DNA of 64,000 nt from JASJBU01 sp963797085 (GTDB lineage: Bacteria > Pseudomonadota > Gammaproteobacteria > Chromatiales > Chromatiaceae), in the NCBI GenBank assembly GCA_963797085.1, contig CAWCOA010000001.1, positions 62,001 through 126,000 of the forward strand, written 5' to 3'. The notes below the pieces were generated by a model. The model made no database searches. It was given only the letters and a program-made list of their open reading frames with translations, and was not told the origin of the DNA. The position numbers and the translations under genes were made by a program. Shown one piece after another: positions 36,980-46,812 of the stretch; positions within the stretch are counted from its first letter, which is position 1, and each line of letters begins with the position of its first letter.

Positions 36980-38425
36980 ATGGGTTTACCTGACAATACA
37001 ATGCAAGACTATATCGAAGCGGATTATGCGCAGGGATTTGTCACGGATATAGAATCCGACACGCTGCCTCCTGGTCTGGATGAAGGAGTCGTGTGCACCA
37101 TTTCAGAGCGTAAGGGCGAACCGCAATGGATGCTGGAGAAGCGTTTGGCAGCCTTTCGCCACTGGCGCACCATGCGGGAGCCTAACTGGGCCTCGCTGCA
37201 TCATCCACGCATCGACTACCAGGCCATTTCTTATTTCTCTTCGCCGAAGAAAAAGGCCGAGCTGCAGAGCCTGGATGAGGTCGATCCGGAGTTGCTGGCC
37301 ACCTACGAAAAACTGGGTATACCGATCGATGAGCAAAAAGCATTGTCCGGCGTCGCCGTGGATGCAGTGTTTGACAGTGTCTCCGTGGCCACCACCTTCC
37401 GCAAGAGTCTGGCGGAGGCCGGTGTGATCTTCTGCTCCATGTCGGAGGCGCTGAAGGAGCATCCCGATCTGGTCAAGCAGTATCTGGGAAGCGTAGTGCC
37501 CGACCGGGACAATTTCTTTGCGGCGCTGAACAGTGCGGTGTTCAGCGACGGCACCTTCGTCTATGTACCCAAGGGGGTGCGCTGTCCGATGGAGCTTTCT
37601 ACCTATTTCCGCATCAATGAGGCCAACACCGGGCAGTTCGAAAGGACATTGATCGTGGCGGACGAAGGCAGTTACGTGAGCTATCTGGAGGGCTGCACCG
37701 CCCCCATGCGCGACGAGAACCAGCTGCATGCCGCAGTCGTGGAACTGGTTGCCCTGGAGGATGCCCAGATCAAATACTCGACAGTGCAGAACTGGTATCC
37801 GGGTGACAACCAGGGACGCGGCGGGATCTACAATTTCGTCACCAAGCGCGGCGACTGCCGCGGCGATCGTTCCCGCATCTCCTGGACTCAGGTCGAGACC
37901 GGCTCCGCCATTACCTGGAAATATCCCAGTTGCATACTGCGCGGCAAGGACACGGTCGGTGAGTTCTATTCAGTGGCAGTAACCAAGGGACGCCAGCAGG
38001 CGGACACCGGGACCAAGATGCTGCACATCGGTGAGAACAGCCGCAGTACCATCGTCTCCAAAGGTATATCGGCGATGCATGGCAGCAATGCCTATCGCGG
38101 CTTGGTAAGCGTAGCGCCGGGGGCGGAGAACGCCCGCAACCATACCCAGTGCGACTCCCTGCTGATAGGCGATCGTTGCGCCGCCCATACCTTCCCCTAC
38201 ATCGAGGTGAAAAATCCCACCGCCAAGGTGGAGCATGAGGCGACCACATCCAAGGTGAGTGAAGATCAGCTCTTTTACTGCAGGCAGCGCGGATTGAGTG
38301 ATGAGGATGCGGTGTCGATGATCATTAACGGTTTCTGTAAAGAGGTCTTCAACGAACTGCCCATGGAATTCGCGGTGGAGGCACAGAAACTGCTCGCGGT
38401 GAGTTTAGAAGGTGCGGTGGGTTGA
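36980..38425 (+). CDS. sufB: Fe-S cluster scaffold protein SufB
   Basis: A 481-residue SufB, scaffold of the SufBC2D complex that assembles Fe-S clusters. Clear family stretches include 'YFSSPKKKAELQSLDEVDPELL', 'AALNSAVFSDGTFVYVPKGVRCPMELSTYFRIN', 'YSTVQNWYPGDNQGRGGIYNFVTKRG' and the end 'ELPMEFAVEAQKLLAVSLEGAVG'. The ATG at 36980 follows an AGGAG box by 8 bases; an upstream TTG at 36956 would extend it without support. It starts the operon sufB-sufC-sufD-sufT-sufA-sufE. No Rrf2-type regulator gene precedes it. Confidence 0.97.
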   Translation: MGLPDNTMQDYIEADYAQGFVTDIESDTLPPGLDEGVVCTISERKGEPQWMLEKRLAAFRHWRTMREPNWASLHHPRIDYQAISYFSSPKKKAELQSLDEVDPELLATYEKLGIPIDEQKALSGVAVDAVFDSVSVATTFRKSLAEAGVIFCSMSEALKEHPDLVKQYLGSVVPDRDNFFAALNSAVFSDGTFVYVPKGVRCPMELSTYFRINEANTGQFERTLIVADEGSYVSYLEGCTAPMRDENQLHAAVVELVALEDAQIKYSTVQNWYPGDNQGRGGIYNFVTKRGDCRGDRSRISWTQVETGSAITWKYPSCILRGKDTVGEFYSVAVTKGRQQADTGTKMLHIGENSRSTIVSKGISAMHGSNAYRGLVSVAPGAENARNHTQCDSLLIGDRCAAHTFPYIEVKNPTAKVEHEATTSKVSEDQLFYCRQRGLSDEDAVSMIINGFCKEVFNELPMEFAVEAQKLLAVSLEGAVG

Positions 38426-38467
38426 TCACGATCGAGTCATAACGAACAAAGTACTGAGGTTGTAAAG

Positions 38468-39220
38468 ATGTTATCAATCAGGAATCTGCAAGCGAACGTG
38501 GAAGATAAAGAGATCCTCAAGGGGATCGATCTGGAAGTCAGGGCCGGTGAGGTGCATGCCATCATGGGGCCCAACGGCTCCGGCAAGAGCACCCTGGCGC
38601 ATATCCTCGCCGGGCGTGACGGCTATGAAGTCACCGGCGGTGCGGTTGAATTGCTGGGGCAGGATCTGCTGGAACTGAAGACCGAGGAGCGGGCCCACAA
38701 GGGGGTCTTTCTGGCCATGCAGTATCCAGTGGAACTGCCCGGCGTGAACAACATGACCTTTATGCGGGAATCGCTCAACGCCATCCGCAGGGCGCGGGGG
38801 CAGGAGGAGATCGATGCGGTCTCCTTCATGAAACTGGTGCGGGAGAAGGCGAAGCAGGTGAAACTGGATGAAAAGCTGCTGAAACGCTCGGTAAATGCGG
38901 GTTTTTCCGGCGGTGAGAAGAAACGCAATGAGATCCTGCAGATGGCGGTACTGGAACCCATGTTGGCGATCCTCGATGAGACCGACTCCGGTCTCGATAT
39001 CGATGCCCTGCGCACCGTTGCCGACGGGGTAAACATGCTGCGCTCAGCGGAGCGGGCGCTGATCGTAGTGACCCATTACCAGCGTCTGCTGGAATACATC
39101 GAGCCCGATCATGTGCATGTACTGGCAGACGGCCGCATTATCCGTTCCGGCGGCAAGGAACTGGCCCTGGAGCTTGAAGAGAAGGGCTACGGCTGGCTGT
39201 TGGAGGAGGCTGCGGCATGA
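38468..39220 (+). CDS. sufC: Fe-S assembly ATPase SufC
   Basis: A 250-residue ABC-type ATPase that powers the SufBCD scaffold. It has Walker A 'GPNGSGKST' (about residue 34-42), signature 'FSGGEKKRNEILQ', Walker B 'LAILDETDSGLDIDAL' and the switch histidine in 'VVTHYQRLL'. Length is normal. Its stop overlaps the sufD ATG by four bases, so translation is coupled. Confidence 0.97.
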   Translation: MLSIRNLQANVEDKEILKGIDLEVRAGEVHAIMGPNGSGKSTLAHILAGRDGYEVTGGAVELLGQDLLELKTEERAHKGVFLAMQYPVELPGVNNMTFMRESLNAIRRARGQEEIDAVSFMKLVREKAKQVKLDEKLLKRSVNAGFSGGEKKRNEILQMAVLEPMLAILDETDSGLDIDALRTVADGVNMLRSAERALIVVTHYQRLLEYIEPDHVHVLADGRIIRSGGKELALELEEKGYGWLLEEAAA

Positions 39221-40546
39221 TTGCACAGGCAACCACAATCTCCAATGCACTGAATGCAGCGCAGGAGTATATAGACAACCTGCCAACTGATGATGGCCTT
39301 TGGCTGGCCGAACAGCGCCGTGAGGCCGTGAGCCGCCTGTTTGACCTGGGACTTCCTCATACCCGCCAGGAGGCTTGGCGTTACACCAGTGTCATCGGGC
39401 TGTTGGAGCAGGGCTTCATTACCGCTGACCAGCCAGGCGAGGTCCCCGAGGCTCCGGTTCGGCAGCATATGCTGCAGGAGCCGGTGGCTGCCAGGCTGGT
39501 CTTCGTGGATGGCCTGTTCCAGCCGGCACTCTCCGACACGCTGATGGCCGGCGTGCAGATTAGTGATCTGCGCGGCGCCATGGCCAAGGGCTGACCAGTC
39601 AGTACTGCAGGCCGTGGGTTCATTGTCAGGGGTTGGAGAACACGGTTTTTCCGCCCTTAATCTGGCGACTATGCAGGATGGTGGGGTGATTCGCATCACT
39701 GCCGGCCAACTCTTGGAGAAACCCATCGAACTGCTGCATGTCGCGACCAAGGCAGCAGCCGGCCGCACTCAGCGGCCCCGTCATCTGATCATCCTGGAGG
39801 CGGATGCCAGTGCCACCCTGGTGGAACGTTATCTTGCGCTGGATGAAGTCAGCTACTTCAACAATCTGGTTTGCGAGATCGTTTTGCAGGAGCGGGCCAG
39901 CCTGAAGCATCAGCGGGTCCAGCAGGAGAGCCTGCAGGCCTATCATCTGAGCGAAATCTATCTTGGATTAGCGGCCGAGGCCCATTATCAGGGAGTCAGT
40001 GCCGCTCTGGGTGGCGCCTGGTCGCGCACCACCATCAATGCCCGTTTTACCGCGCCGGGGGCCAATTGTGAGCTGGATGGTCTCTATCTGGCAGGTGAAG
40101 GTCAGTTGGTTGATTTTCACCTCGATGTGGATCATGCGGTGCCGGGCTGTAACAGCCGGGAGAATTTCAAGGGCATACTCAACGGTCAGGGCAGGGCGGT
40201 CTTCGATGGACGCATCCTGGTGCGGGAGCAGGCGCAGCAGAGCAACGCTCACCTCTCCAATGCCAATCTGATGCTGTCACGCAAGGCGGAGATCGATACC
40301 AAGCCGCAGTTGGAGATACTCGCAGATGATGTGCAGTGCAGCCATGGGACGACGGTTGGGCAGCTGGACTCTGAGGCTCTGTTCTACCTGCGTTCCCGTG
40401 GATTGAATGAAGATCAGGCCCGGCGCCTGCTGTGCCTTGGCTTTGCTCAGGAGATACTCGATCGCTTTGAGACCGAGAGCCTGCGGGAACAGTTGGGTGA
40501 AGCCATTCACCAGCGGCTGGAAGCGGGTGCGGACGAACTGAGCTGA
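39217..40546 (+). pseudogene. sufD: sufD, Fe-S scaffold subunit, with a frameshift
   Basis: SufD pairs with SufB in the SufBC2D scaffold. The first frame (39217-39594) encodes the N-terminal helical part with 'RQEAWRYTSV' and ends at a TGA after 'DLRGAMAKG'. The core continues in another frame from about 39590 with 'ADQSVLQAVGSL' and covers the beta-helix ('ALGGAWSRTTINARF', 'DVDHAVPGCNSRENFKGIL', 'DVQCSHGTTVGQLD') to the normal end. The whole span is 1330 bases, one more than a multiple of three. Removing one G from the run at about 39591-39593 (aagggctgacc) restores the frame. It is either a true indel or a homopolymer sequencing error. Neighbours on both sides are intact. Confidence 0.9.
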
Positions 40547-40569
40547 ACAGGATTTATGGTGTCTAAGTA

Positions 40570-40914
40570 ATGAGCAACAGTAATCTGGCAGAACGACAGA
40601 TGCAACAGAATATATCGCTACGTGATGCACTGGTTGAGGCCATACGCACGGTTCAAGACCCGGAGATACCGGTAAATATCTATGACCTTGGCTTGATCTA
40701 TCGCCTGGAGGTTGACGAGCAGGGGCGGGTGGAAGTCGACATGACTCTCACCGCTCCGGCCTGTCCGGTGGCAGGTACCTTACCCCATGAGGTGGGACGG
40801 GTAATCGATGCAGTGCCGGGTGTCACTGATGCAGTGGTGCGGCTGGTTTGGACCCCTCCCTGGAGCAAGGACATGATCTCGGAGGAGGCCCAGTTCCAAC
40901 TGGGTTTACTGTGA
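40570..40914 (+). CDS. sufT: Fe-S maturation factor SufT (MIP18/DUF59)
   Basis: A 114-residue protein with the MIP18/DUF59 fold: 'LVEAIRTVQDPEIPVNIYDLGLIYRLEV' followed by 'VDMTLTAPACPVAGTLPHEV' with the conserved cysteine, and 'VRLVWTPPWSKDMIS'. SufT proteins help mature Fe-S enzymes. The gene comes 23 bases after sufD, at the place where sufS often stands in related operons. Confidence 0.93.
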   Translation: MSNSNLAERQMQQNISLRDALVEAIRTVQDPEIPVNIYDLGLIYRLEVDEQGRVEVDMTLTAPACPVAGTLPHEVGRVIDAVPGVTDAVVRLVWTPPWSKDMISEEAQFQLGLL

Positions 40915-40967
40915 CGCATATTTCGCTTATCAAACCTGTCTAATCAAGCAGTAGAGGAGTAACGATT

Positions 40968-41291
40968 ATGGCCATTCAATTAACAGAGAGCGCCGCGCAG
41001 CATGTGCAGAAAATGCTGGCGAAGCAGCCGGGCATAGGTTTGCGCCTGGCGACAAAAAAGAGCGGCTGCACCGGTTTTGCCTACCTGGTGGAGTTTGCTG
41101 ATGAGATACACGAAGACGATCAGGTTTTCGAATCCTATGGTGTTAAAGTCGTGGTGAGCAATGCCAGTATGCCGATCCTCGATGGCATGACGGTTGATTT
41201 CGTGCAGCAGAATGTCCTGAATCAGGGCTTTGAATTCATCAATCCCAACGTGAAAAACATGTGCGGCTGTGGTGAATCCTTCAGTGTATGA
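40968..41291 (+). CDS. sufA: A-type Fe-S carrier protein (SufA/IscA/ErpA family)
   Basis: A 107-residue HesB/IscA-type protein. The three cluster-ligand cysteines are visible: one in 'KKSGCTGFAYLVEF' (about residue 35) and two in 'MCGCGESFSV' at the C-terminus. A-type carriers pass Fe-S clusters from the scaffold to target proteins. A GAGGAG box lies about 8 bases before the ATG. Assignment as SufA rather than IscA or ErpA is by position in the suf operon. Confidence 0.92.
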   Translation: MAIQLTESAAQHVQKMLAKQPGIGLRLATKKSGCTGFAYLVEFADEIHEDDQVFESYGVKVVVSNASMPILDGMTVDFVQQNVLNQGFEFINPNVKNMCGCGESFSV

Positions 41292-41317
41292 ACAGCTCCA
41301 AATGACGGTGCTTGATC

Positions 41318-41776
41318 ATGAGTGAAATTGATGAGATTGTGGATACCTTCGAGTTTCTGGACGATTGGGAGCAGCGTTATCAGTACCTGATGGAGCTTGG
41401 CGAACAGCTGCCGGCCATGCCTGATCGACTCAAGACCGAAGAAAACTGGGTCAAGCCCTGTATGAGCACCGTGTATGTCAGCGCTGAAACCGTACCTGAT
41501 AAACCCGATTTGATACGCTTTCGCGGCGATTGTGATACAGCGATCATCAAAGGAGTACTGGGTCTACTGATCGATTTGCTGTCCAACCGTACGTTGGAGG
41601 AGATCCGGCAGGTAGATGTCGATGGGCTGTTCAAACGGCTACGGCTCGAAGAGCATCTCAGTCCCAGTCGTCATGTTGGGATCTACGCCATCGTCGACAA
41701 GATGATTGAACGAGCAGCGGCACAATTTAAGGAGTCTCTGATTAGCTTCCTCAGTTTGAAGGAGAAAGGCGGGTGA
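41318..41776 (+). CDS. sufE: Cysteine desulfurase activator SufE
   Basis: A 152-residue SufE. The sulfur-accepting cysteine lies in 'NWVKPCMSTVYV' (about residue 48), in the family's position, although the usual 'GCQS' appears as 'PCMS'. SufE accepts persulfide sulfur from SufS and passes it to SufB. The ATG at 41318 gives the best match to SufE starts; a TTG at 41312 is possible. It ends the suf operon. The partner SufS is absent from the operon, so it must be encoded elsewhere or replaced by IscS. Confidence 0.9.
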   Translation: MSEIDEIVDTFEFLDDWEQRYQYLMELGEQLPAMPDRLKTEENWVKPCMSTVYVSAETVPDKPDLIRFRGDCDTAIIKGVLGLLIDLLSNRTLEEIRQVDVDGLFKRLRLEEHLSPSRHVGIYAIVDKMIERAAAQFKESLISFLSLKEKGG

Positions 41777-41827
41777 GCCACTGCAACACAGACCCTGTCC
41801 TTTTCCGATAATACAGATAATTAGGTT

Positions 41828-44800
41828 TCAGTGCCTGATAGCTTGGATAAGCATGTCATGGGCAAAGAGGCGGCTAATCTCTTCGCCTGGCACTGCGGGC
41901 GAATAATACCAACCTTGCAACAGGTCGCAATCCAATGATTCGAGCAACTCAAACTGCTGCTGATGCTCGACACCCTCAGCAATAACTTCAAGACCCAAGA
42001 CTGTGGGCAAACGCAATTATACCCCGGATGATTTCCAAGTCATTGGTATCAAGTCCGATATCGCGCACAATAGAGCGATCGATCTTGAGTGTATGAATGG
42101 GCAACTGCTTGATGTGTACCAGAGAGGAATGGCCGATACCGAAATCGTCGATGGCCAACCGCACCCCCATGTTATCTATGGTTTCGAAAAAGCGCGCAGC
42201 CTGGACCAGAATACTCCATCACTGTTGTTTCAGTCAGTTCCAGTTCCAGCGAACTGGATGGGATATGGTTCTCCTTTAGCAGCTTCTCGATATATTCTGG
42301 TAGTCCTGGTTGTATGATTGAACGGGGCGATAGATTGACCGCCAACCGTTCCAGCTGCACTCCCTCTTCGCGCCAGCTGCGGAACTGTGCGCATGACTGC
42401 TGCAAACTCCAACGGCCTAGATTCTCAATAAGACCTAAATCCTCCGCCAATGGGATAAACTCCGCAGGGCTGATGTCACCTAATTGATCATGACGCCAGC
42501 GCATCAGGGACTCTACCGCAACCACATGACCCGTTTGCAGGGAAACAATCGGTTGATAGTGGAGTTGCAGTTCATTTCTCTGCAGCGCATTGCGCAGACT
42601 GTTTTCCAATTGCAAGCGGCGATTGGTCTCCTCGCTAATTGCCTGGTCATAATGACTGTAGCTCTCCCCCCCGATTCTTTTGCCCGGTACATGGCGGCAT
42701 CGGCCTTACGTGCAAGTTCTTCGGGCGTATTACCATCATCCGGATAGATCGCTATGCCGATACTGACACCGATAGAACACTCTTTACCTTCAACCAGGAA
42801 TGGCGCCTGAAGTGCATCGATAAGGTGCTCCGCTACCTTGCCGGCATCCCTCCGCTTATCTACATCGTTCAGTAAAATGACAAACTCATCACCACCCTGA
42901 CGCGCCAGTGTATCCGCTTCCCGGATACAGTCTTTCAGCCGTTCAGCCACGGCAACCAACAGTTGGTCACCCACTTCATGTCCATAGTTATCGTTAACCG
43001 CTTTGAACCGGTCCAGATCAAGAAAAAGCAGCGCCAGACTTGAATGACTGCGCTTGCATATATGTGATGCCATGCTGAAGCCGATCCTGCAGCAACAAAC
43101 GGTTGGCCAGTCCTGTCAGGGCATCGTAATGGGCCAGCTCTTCCAGGCGACGTTCTGACAGTTTTCTTTCGGTGATATCCGACGCTACACTCACATAGTG
43201 AGTGATATCGCCGCCATTGTCTTTCAATGCAGTAATGCTCATCCACTTGGGATAGATCTCGCCATTCTTGCGTCTATCCCAGATCTCACCCTGCCAGTTC
43301 CCTGTTTGCTCGATTTCCGTCCACATGCGCTGGTAAAAATCGCTATCTTGCCGGCCAGAGGCGAACATCTTCGGATTCCGGCCGATCACCTCTTCAGCGG
43401 TGTAACCGGTAATCTCGGTGAAAGCTGGATTGACCGCATAGATTTTCTGTTCTGCATCAGTAACTATAATACTCTCAAGGGATGACTCCATGACCTGAGC
43501 GGCCAGGCGCAGTTCTTGCTCCGCCTTTTTTCTATCGGAAATATCCCGCACCATGCCGACAAACAGTCGACCCTTGCTGTGCATCACTTCTGTGGTGACC
43601 AGTTCCAGGGGGAAAAGCTCACCATTTTTGCGTTGACCCTCCAGTTCACGCATCATTCCAATGGCATCTGACACCCCGCTCTGCATATAGCGATTGAGAT
43701 ATCCATCATGATTGGTGCGATGCGGCTCCGGCATCAATTTAGATACATTCTTGCCCTCCATCTCATCCTGCGCATAGCCGAAGATCTCCACAACCGCCAT
43801 ATTCACAGATTGGATCACACCTTTTTCGTTGATTATCACAATCCCATCGCCGGCGCTTTGTATGACCTTGCGTGTCAGTTCTTCACTCTCGGCGAGAGAG
43901 CGTTCCCTGGCTCCCACCCGTTCAGCCATGTCATGAAAATTCCTTGCAAGCGCGCCAATCTCGTCTTTACGCATCAGGTCCAGCTCAGGCAATACGCCAT
44001 CCGCAGCAAGCTGCGCGGAAGCCTCGGTGATACGATTCAACGGGCGCACAATCATGCGTACCAGGGATACCACCAACCAGGCAGCAAACACAGTGAATAA
44101 CAGGGTGATTAGGATCAAGCGGTTGAGCACCGGTTGAATTCGGCGTTCTATCTCGGCACTTGGCAAAACTTCAGCAACTGCCATAAAACGTTTGGGGTTA
44201 CTAGGGTCGTAAAACAGCTTCTGCAGATTAATTACATGGTATTCATCGTAGAAATGAAACTCACTAACAAGGAGATCGTCTGCGTATAGCCTCTCGAACA
44301 AGGGATAACGCTTATACAGCAATGATTCCTGCGGAACCCTTCTGTCTGGCTTATTGATGAGATTCTCTGAATAGGAGTATCTCTCCCCCTTCATTCGTGA
44401 CGTAAGCGGCATGATTAGGTCTCTCTTTGTTGATCAATTCGCTCAAGAGAGGACTTATATCCACATTGATGATCAGGAACGCAAGCAACTGCCCACCCGC
44501 ACTTCGTACCGGCATCCCGCCTCTCAGCATCGGTATGCGAGGCGACATGACCACTCCATGCTCACGGTTGAGGCTTACCTCCGAGAGATAGACATGCTCC
44601 GAACTCCAGGTCAGCAATTCTTTGAAATAGGGCTCACCCGCTTTAGGTTGAAGCGCTTCTGTCTGGACATCAACTAGCTCATCACCTTTTCGCTCCACAC
44701 GTACCAACTCATTTCCCTGTTGACTGGCTTCCACAAGGCGGATCTGCTGATAACCAGGACGGGAATGGAGCAACTCCCGAAAACCGACTGCCAACCTATT

Positions 44801-45883
44801 CAGCGATGACTGTAGAATTGGATTTGTATGGCTGGATCCACTGTGCTGTTTCAACGGCTCGAAAATAGATTTCAATTGAGGATGCCGATGCAGATACCGA
44901 ACATCATGCTTAAGTTCGTCGATGATTCGATCCAGCCTTTCTATCTCCTCTTTCACTCCAAGTTGGAACTGGATAACTTCGTCACTAATTTTCAGATCTC
45001 TGATCACCATGTAGGTCAGAGAGCCAACACTGGCGGCCGCCAGTATCACAAGGAGTGATGTCATTAGGGTGATTTTTGCTGTCAGGCTAAATCCATCTTC
45101 AGAGAAGCGATCCCGGGCTGTCTGCATCAGCATGACCAACAGGAATATCAGCGCCACCAAAGTAAACAGCCAAACATGATCAGACAATGCGAACCCGCCA
45201 GCCTGGCTGAACTCAAGATCAGGGGTTGCATAGACTTGCATTGCAGCCATTCCACAATAGTGCGTGCTGGAAATCGCCGCACCAAACAGCAGCGCAGACG
45301 TTTGTTTCCGCCACTCAGAAGGAGTGCACTGGTTATGCAAGCGGATCGCAATTTTAATGCTCCCCAGGATGCGCTAACAGCGATCAATATTGATAAGGCA
45401 ATAAGGTATGGATCGTAGCGTATTTCAGCCGGCATAATTATGGACAGCATGCCGATATAATGCGTGCTTGCGACCGCAATACCCATGAACATAGAGGCCC
45501 CGACCAGGGCCAGCGCAGTGACTTTTTGCCGTCCAATCACATGAAACGCCACTGCCACAGCCAAGGATGGATGGCAGGATTGAGAACAGGGTAATGGTCA
45601 GATCATATTTTACCGGTATGGGGATTTGATAGGCCAGCATGCCGATGAGATGCATCGACCAGATGCCTACCCCCATCGTAAGCGAACCCAGTAGCAACCA
45701 GGATTTACGATACTCCGGATCTCCCCACCTCATGCGATTGGCAAAACCAAGTGCCGCATAGGAAGCAAGCACAGCCATGGCGATCGACAGCATCACAGCA
45801 ACCGGGTCATAGCCGCCAGTCAGAAGTAGATTTTCTTCTCTCAAAATATGATGATCTAGATGTCCGACTGGAGAATGATGCAT
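41828..45883 (-). pseudogene. Shattered MHYT-PAS-PAS-GGDEF-EAL sensor gene
   Basis: Eight segments in changing frames reconstruct one receptor of about 1,350 residues. In order: an MHYT membrane domain (45883 to about 45200, with 'SMHLIGMLAY', 'STHYIGML' and 'STHYCGMAAM'), a periplasmic sensor region between two helices (about 45000-44130), HAMP, two PAS domains (about 43850-43180), GGDEF ('READTLARQGGDEF', including an RxxD site) and EAL with the motif changed to ESL ('VESLMRWRHD', 'DDFGIGHSS', 'KIDRSIV', 'AEGVEH'). Frame changes lie near 45560, 45340, 44400, 43060, 42600, 42230, 42170 and 42000. MHYT domains are thought to sense diatomic gases with copper. Each indel is small and much of the text is still well conserved, so decay is recent or assembly errors are many. 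Confidence 0.88.
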
Positions 45884-46485
45884 AGGCCCGGTTAGTTTTT
45901 CTGCGAACAGAACCTATATCGTCTCCATTGCCCGGACCTTAAGAGATCCAGGATTGATCAATAACTGTTTTTATGGCCGAGATAAAAGGCTTCAATCAGC
46001 AGCCGTCATTGACGATTTGGCTGCCAGAAAGTTCGATGGGCGACGATTCAACGACCCAGCCTCGCATGAATAATCATTGATGATTTAGTCTTGCTGAACG
46101 AATCATGCTACGACATTCCGGGTCATCACAATCCGATGGTAAGCGTGTTCTTGTGTTGAAAAGCCGCCCCCTGATCAGGCATACAGGGATTTCCCCAATT
46201 TTTTCATCACAAAACACTGGCAAACCTGAGTGGCGGATTGACTTACATATCATTACACTGAAAAAAACAAAATAAGAACAAAAAGCCTATTTTTTGCATT
46301 CGAAATACACACAATGAATGACAGTCTTTAGCTGGCGCCTGCCACTATACTCTGTAATTCGCTGCGACCATTCACCCATGATAAATACATGGACATTAGC
46401 TTTGGCTGATCTTATACCAGCTGGCAATTCCACAATTCAAGCCAGTGATATCATGCAAAGCCATGAAACGACGTAGAAGATTACC
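45884..46485. other. Intergenic, nothing recognised
   Basis: An AT-rich divergent spacer between the broken sensor and the GGDEF relict. It probably held the promoters of both. No RNA gene or repeat family was recognised. Confidence 0.45.
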
Positions 46486-46672
46486 ATGACTGTTGAGCGC
46501 CCCAAGATTGTGATTATCGATAGCGATTGTCCTACCAAGACTATCTCACCAATATCCCCAATCGCAGATCGTTCAGTGAAATACTGGACCGTGAATATAA
46601 GCGCTGTCGTCGCAACGGCTCAGCCCTATCGCTGTTGATGATCGATGTGGATTATTTCAAAAAATACAATCG
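46486..46672 (+). pseudogene. Relict response-regulator/GGDEF gene
   Basis: The ATG at 46486 opens with 'MTVERPKIVIIDSD', the first strand of a receiver domain. Within about 40 bases the frame shifts to 'SYQDYLTNIPNRRSFSEILDREYKRCRRNGSALSLLMIDVDYFKKYN', the beginning of a GGDEF domain up to about 46672. The rest of the receiver, the GGDEF active site and everything after are gone. It is a deletion remnant of a response-regulator diguanylate cyclase. Confidence 0.75.
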
Positions 46673-46812
46673 AAAAGGACAATACGCGCGCATTTCATCG
46701 AAGCCAGAGGGAATAAGCAACCCTCATAAACAGGCCGGATATACGGAAGCAATCCTGTCCCTGTCATTGACAACATTCAGTCTTGCAAAATGGCAGGAGA
46801 CCATATAGGGGA

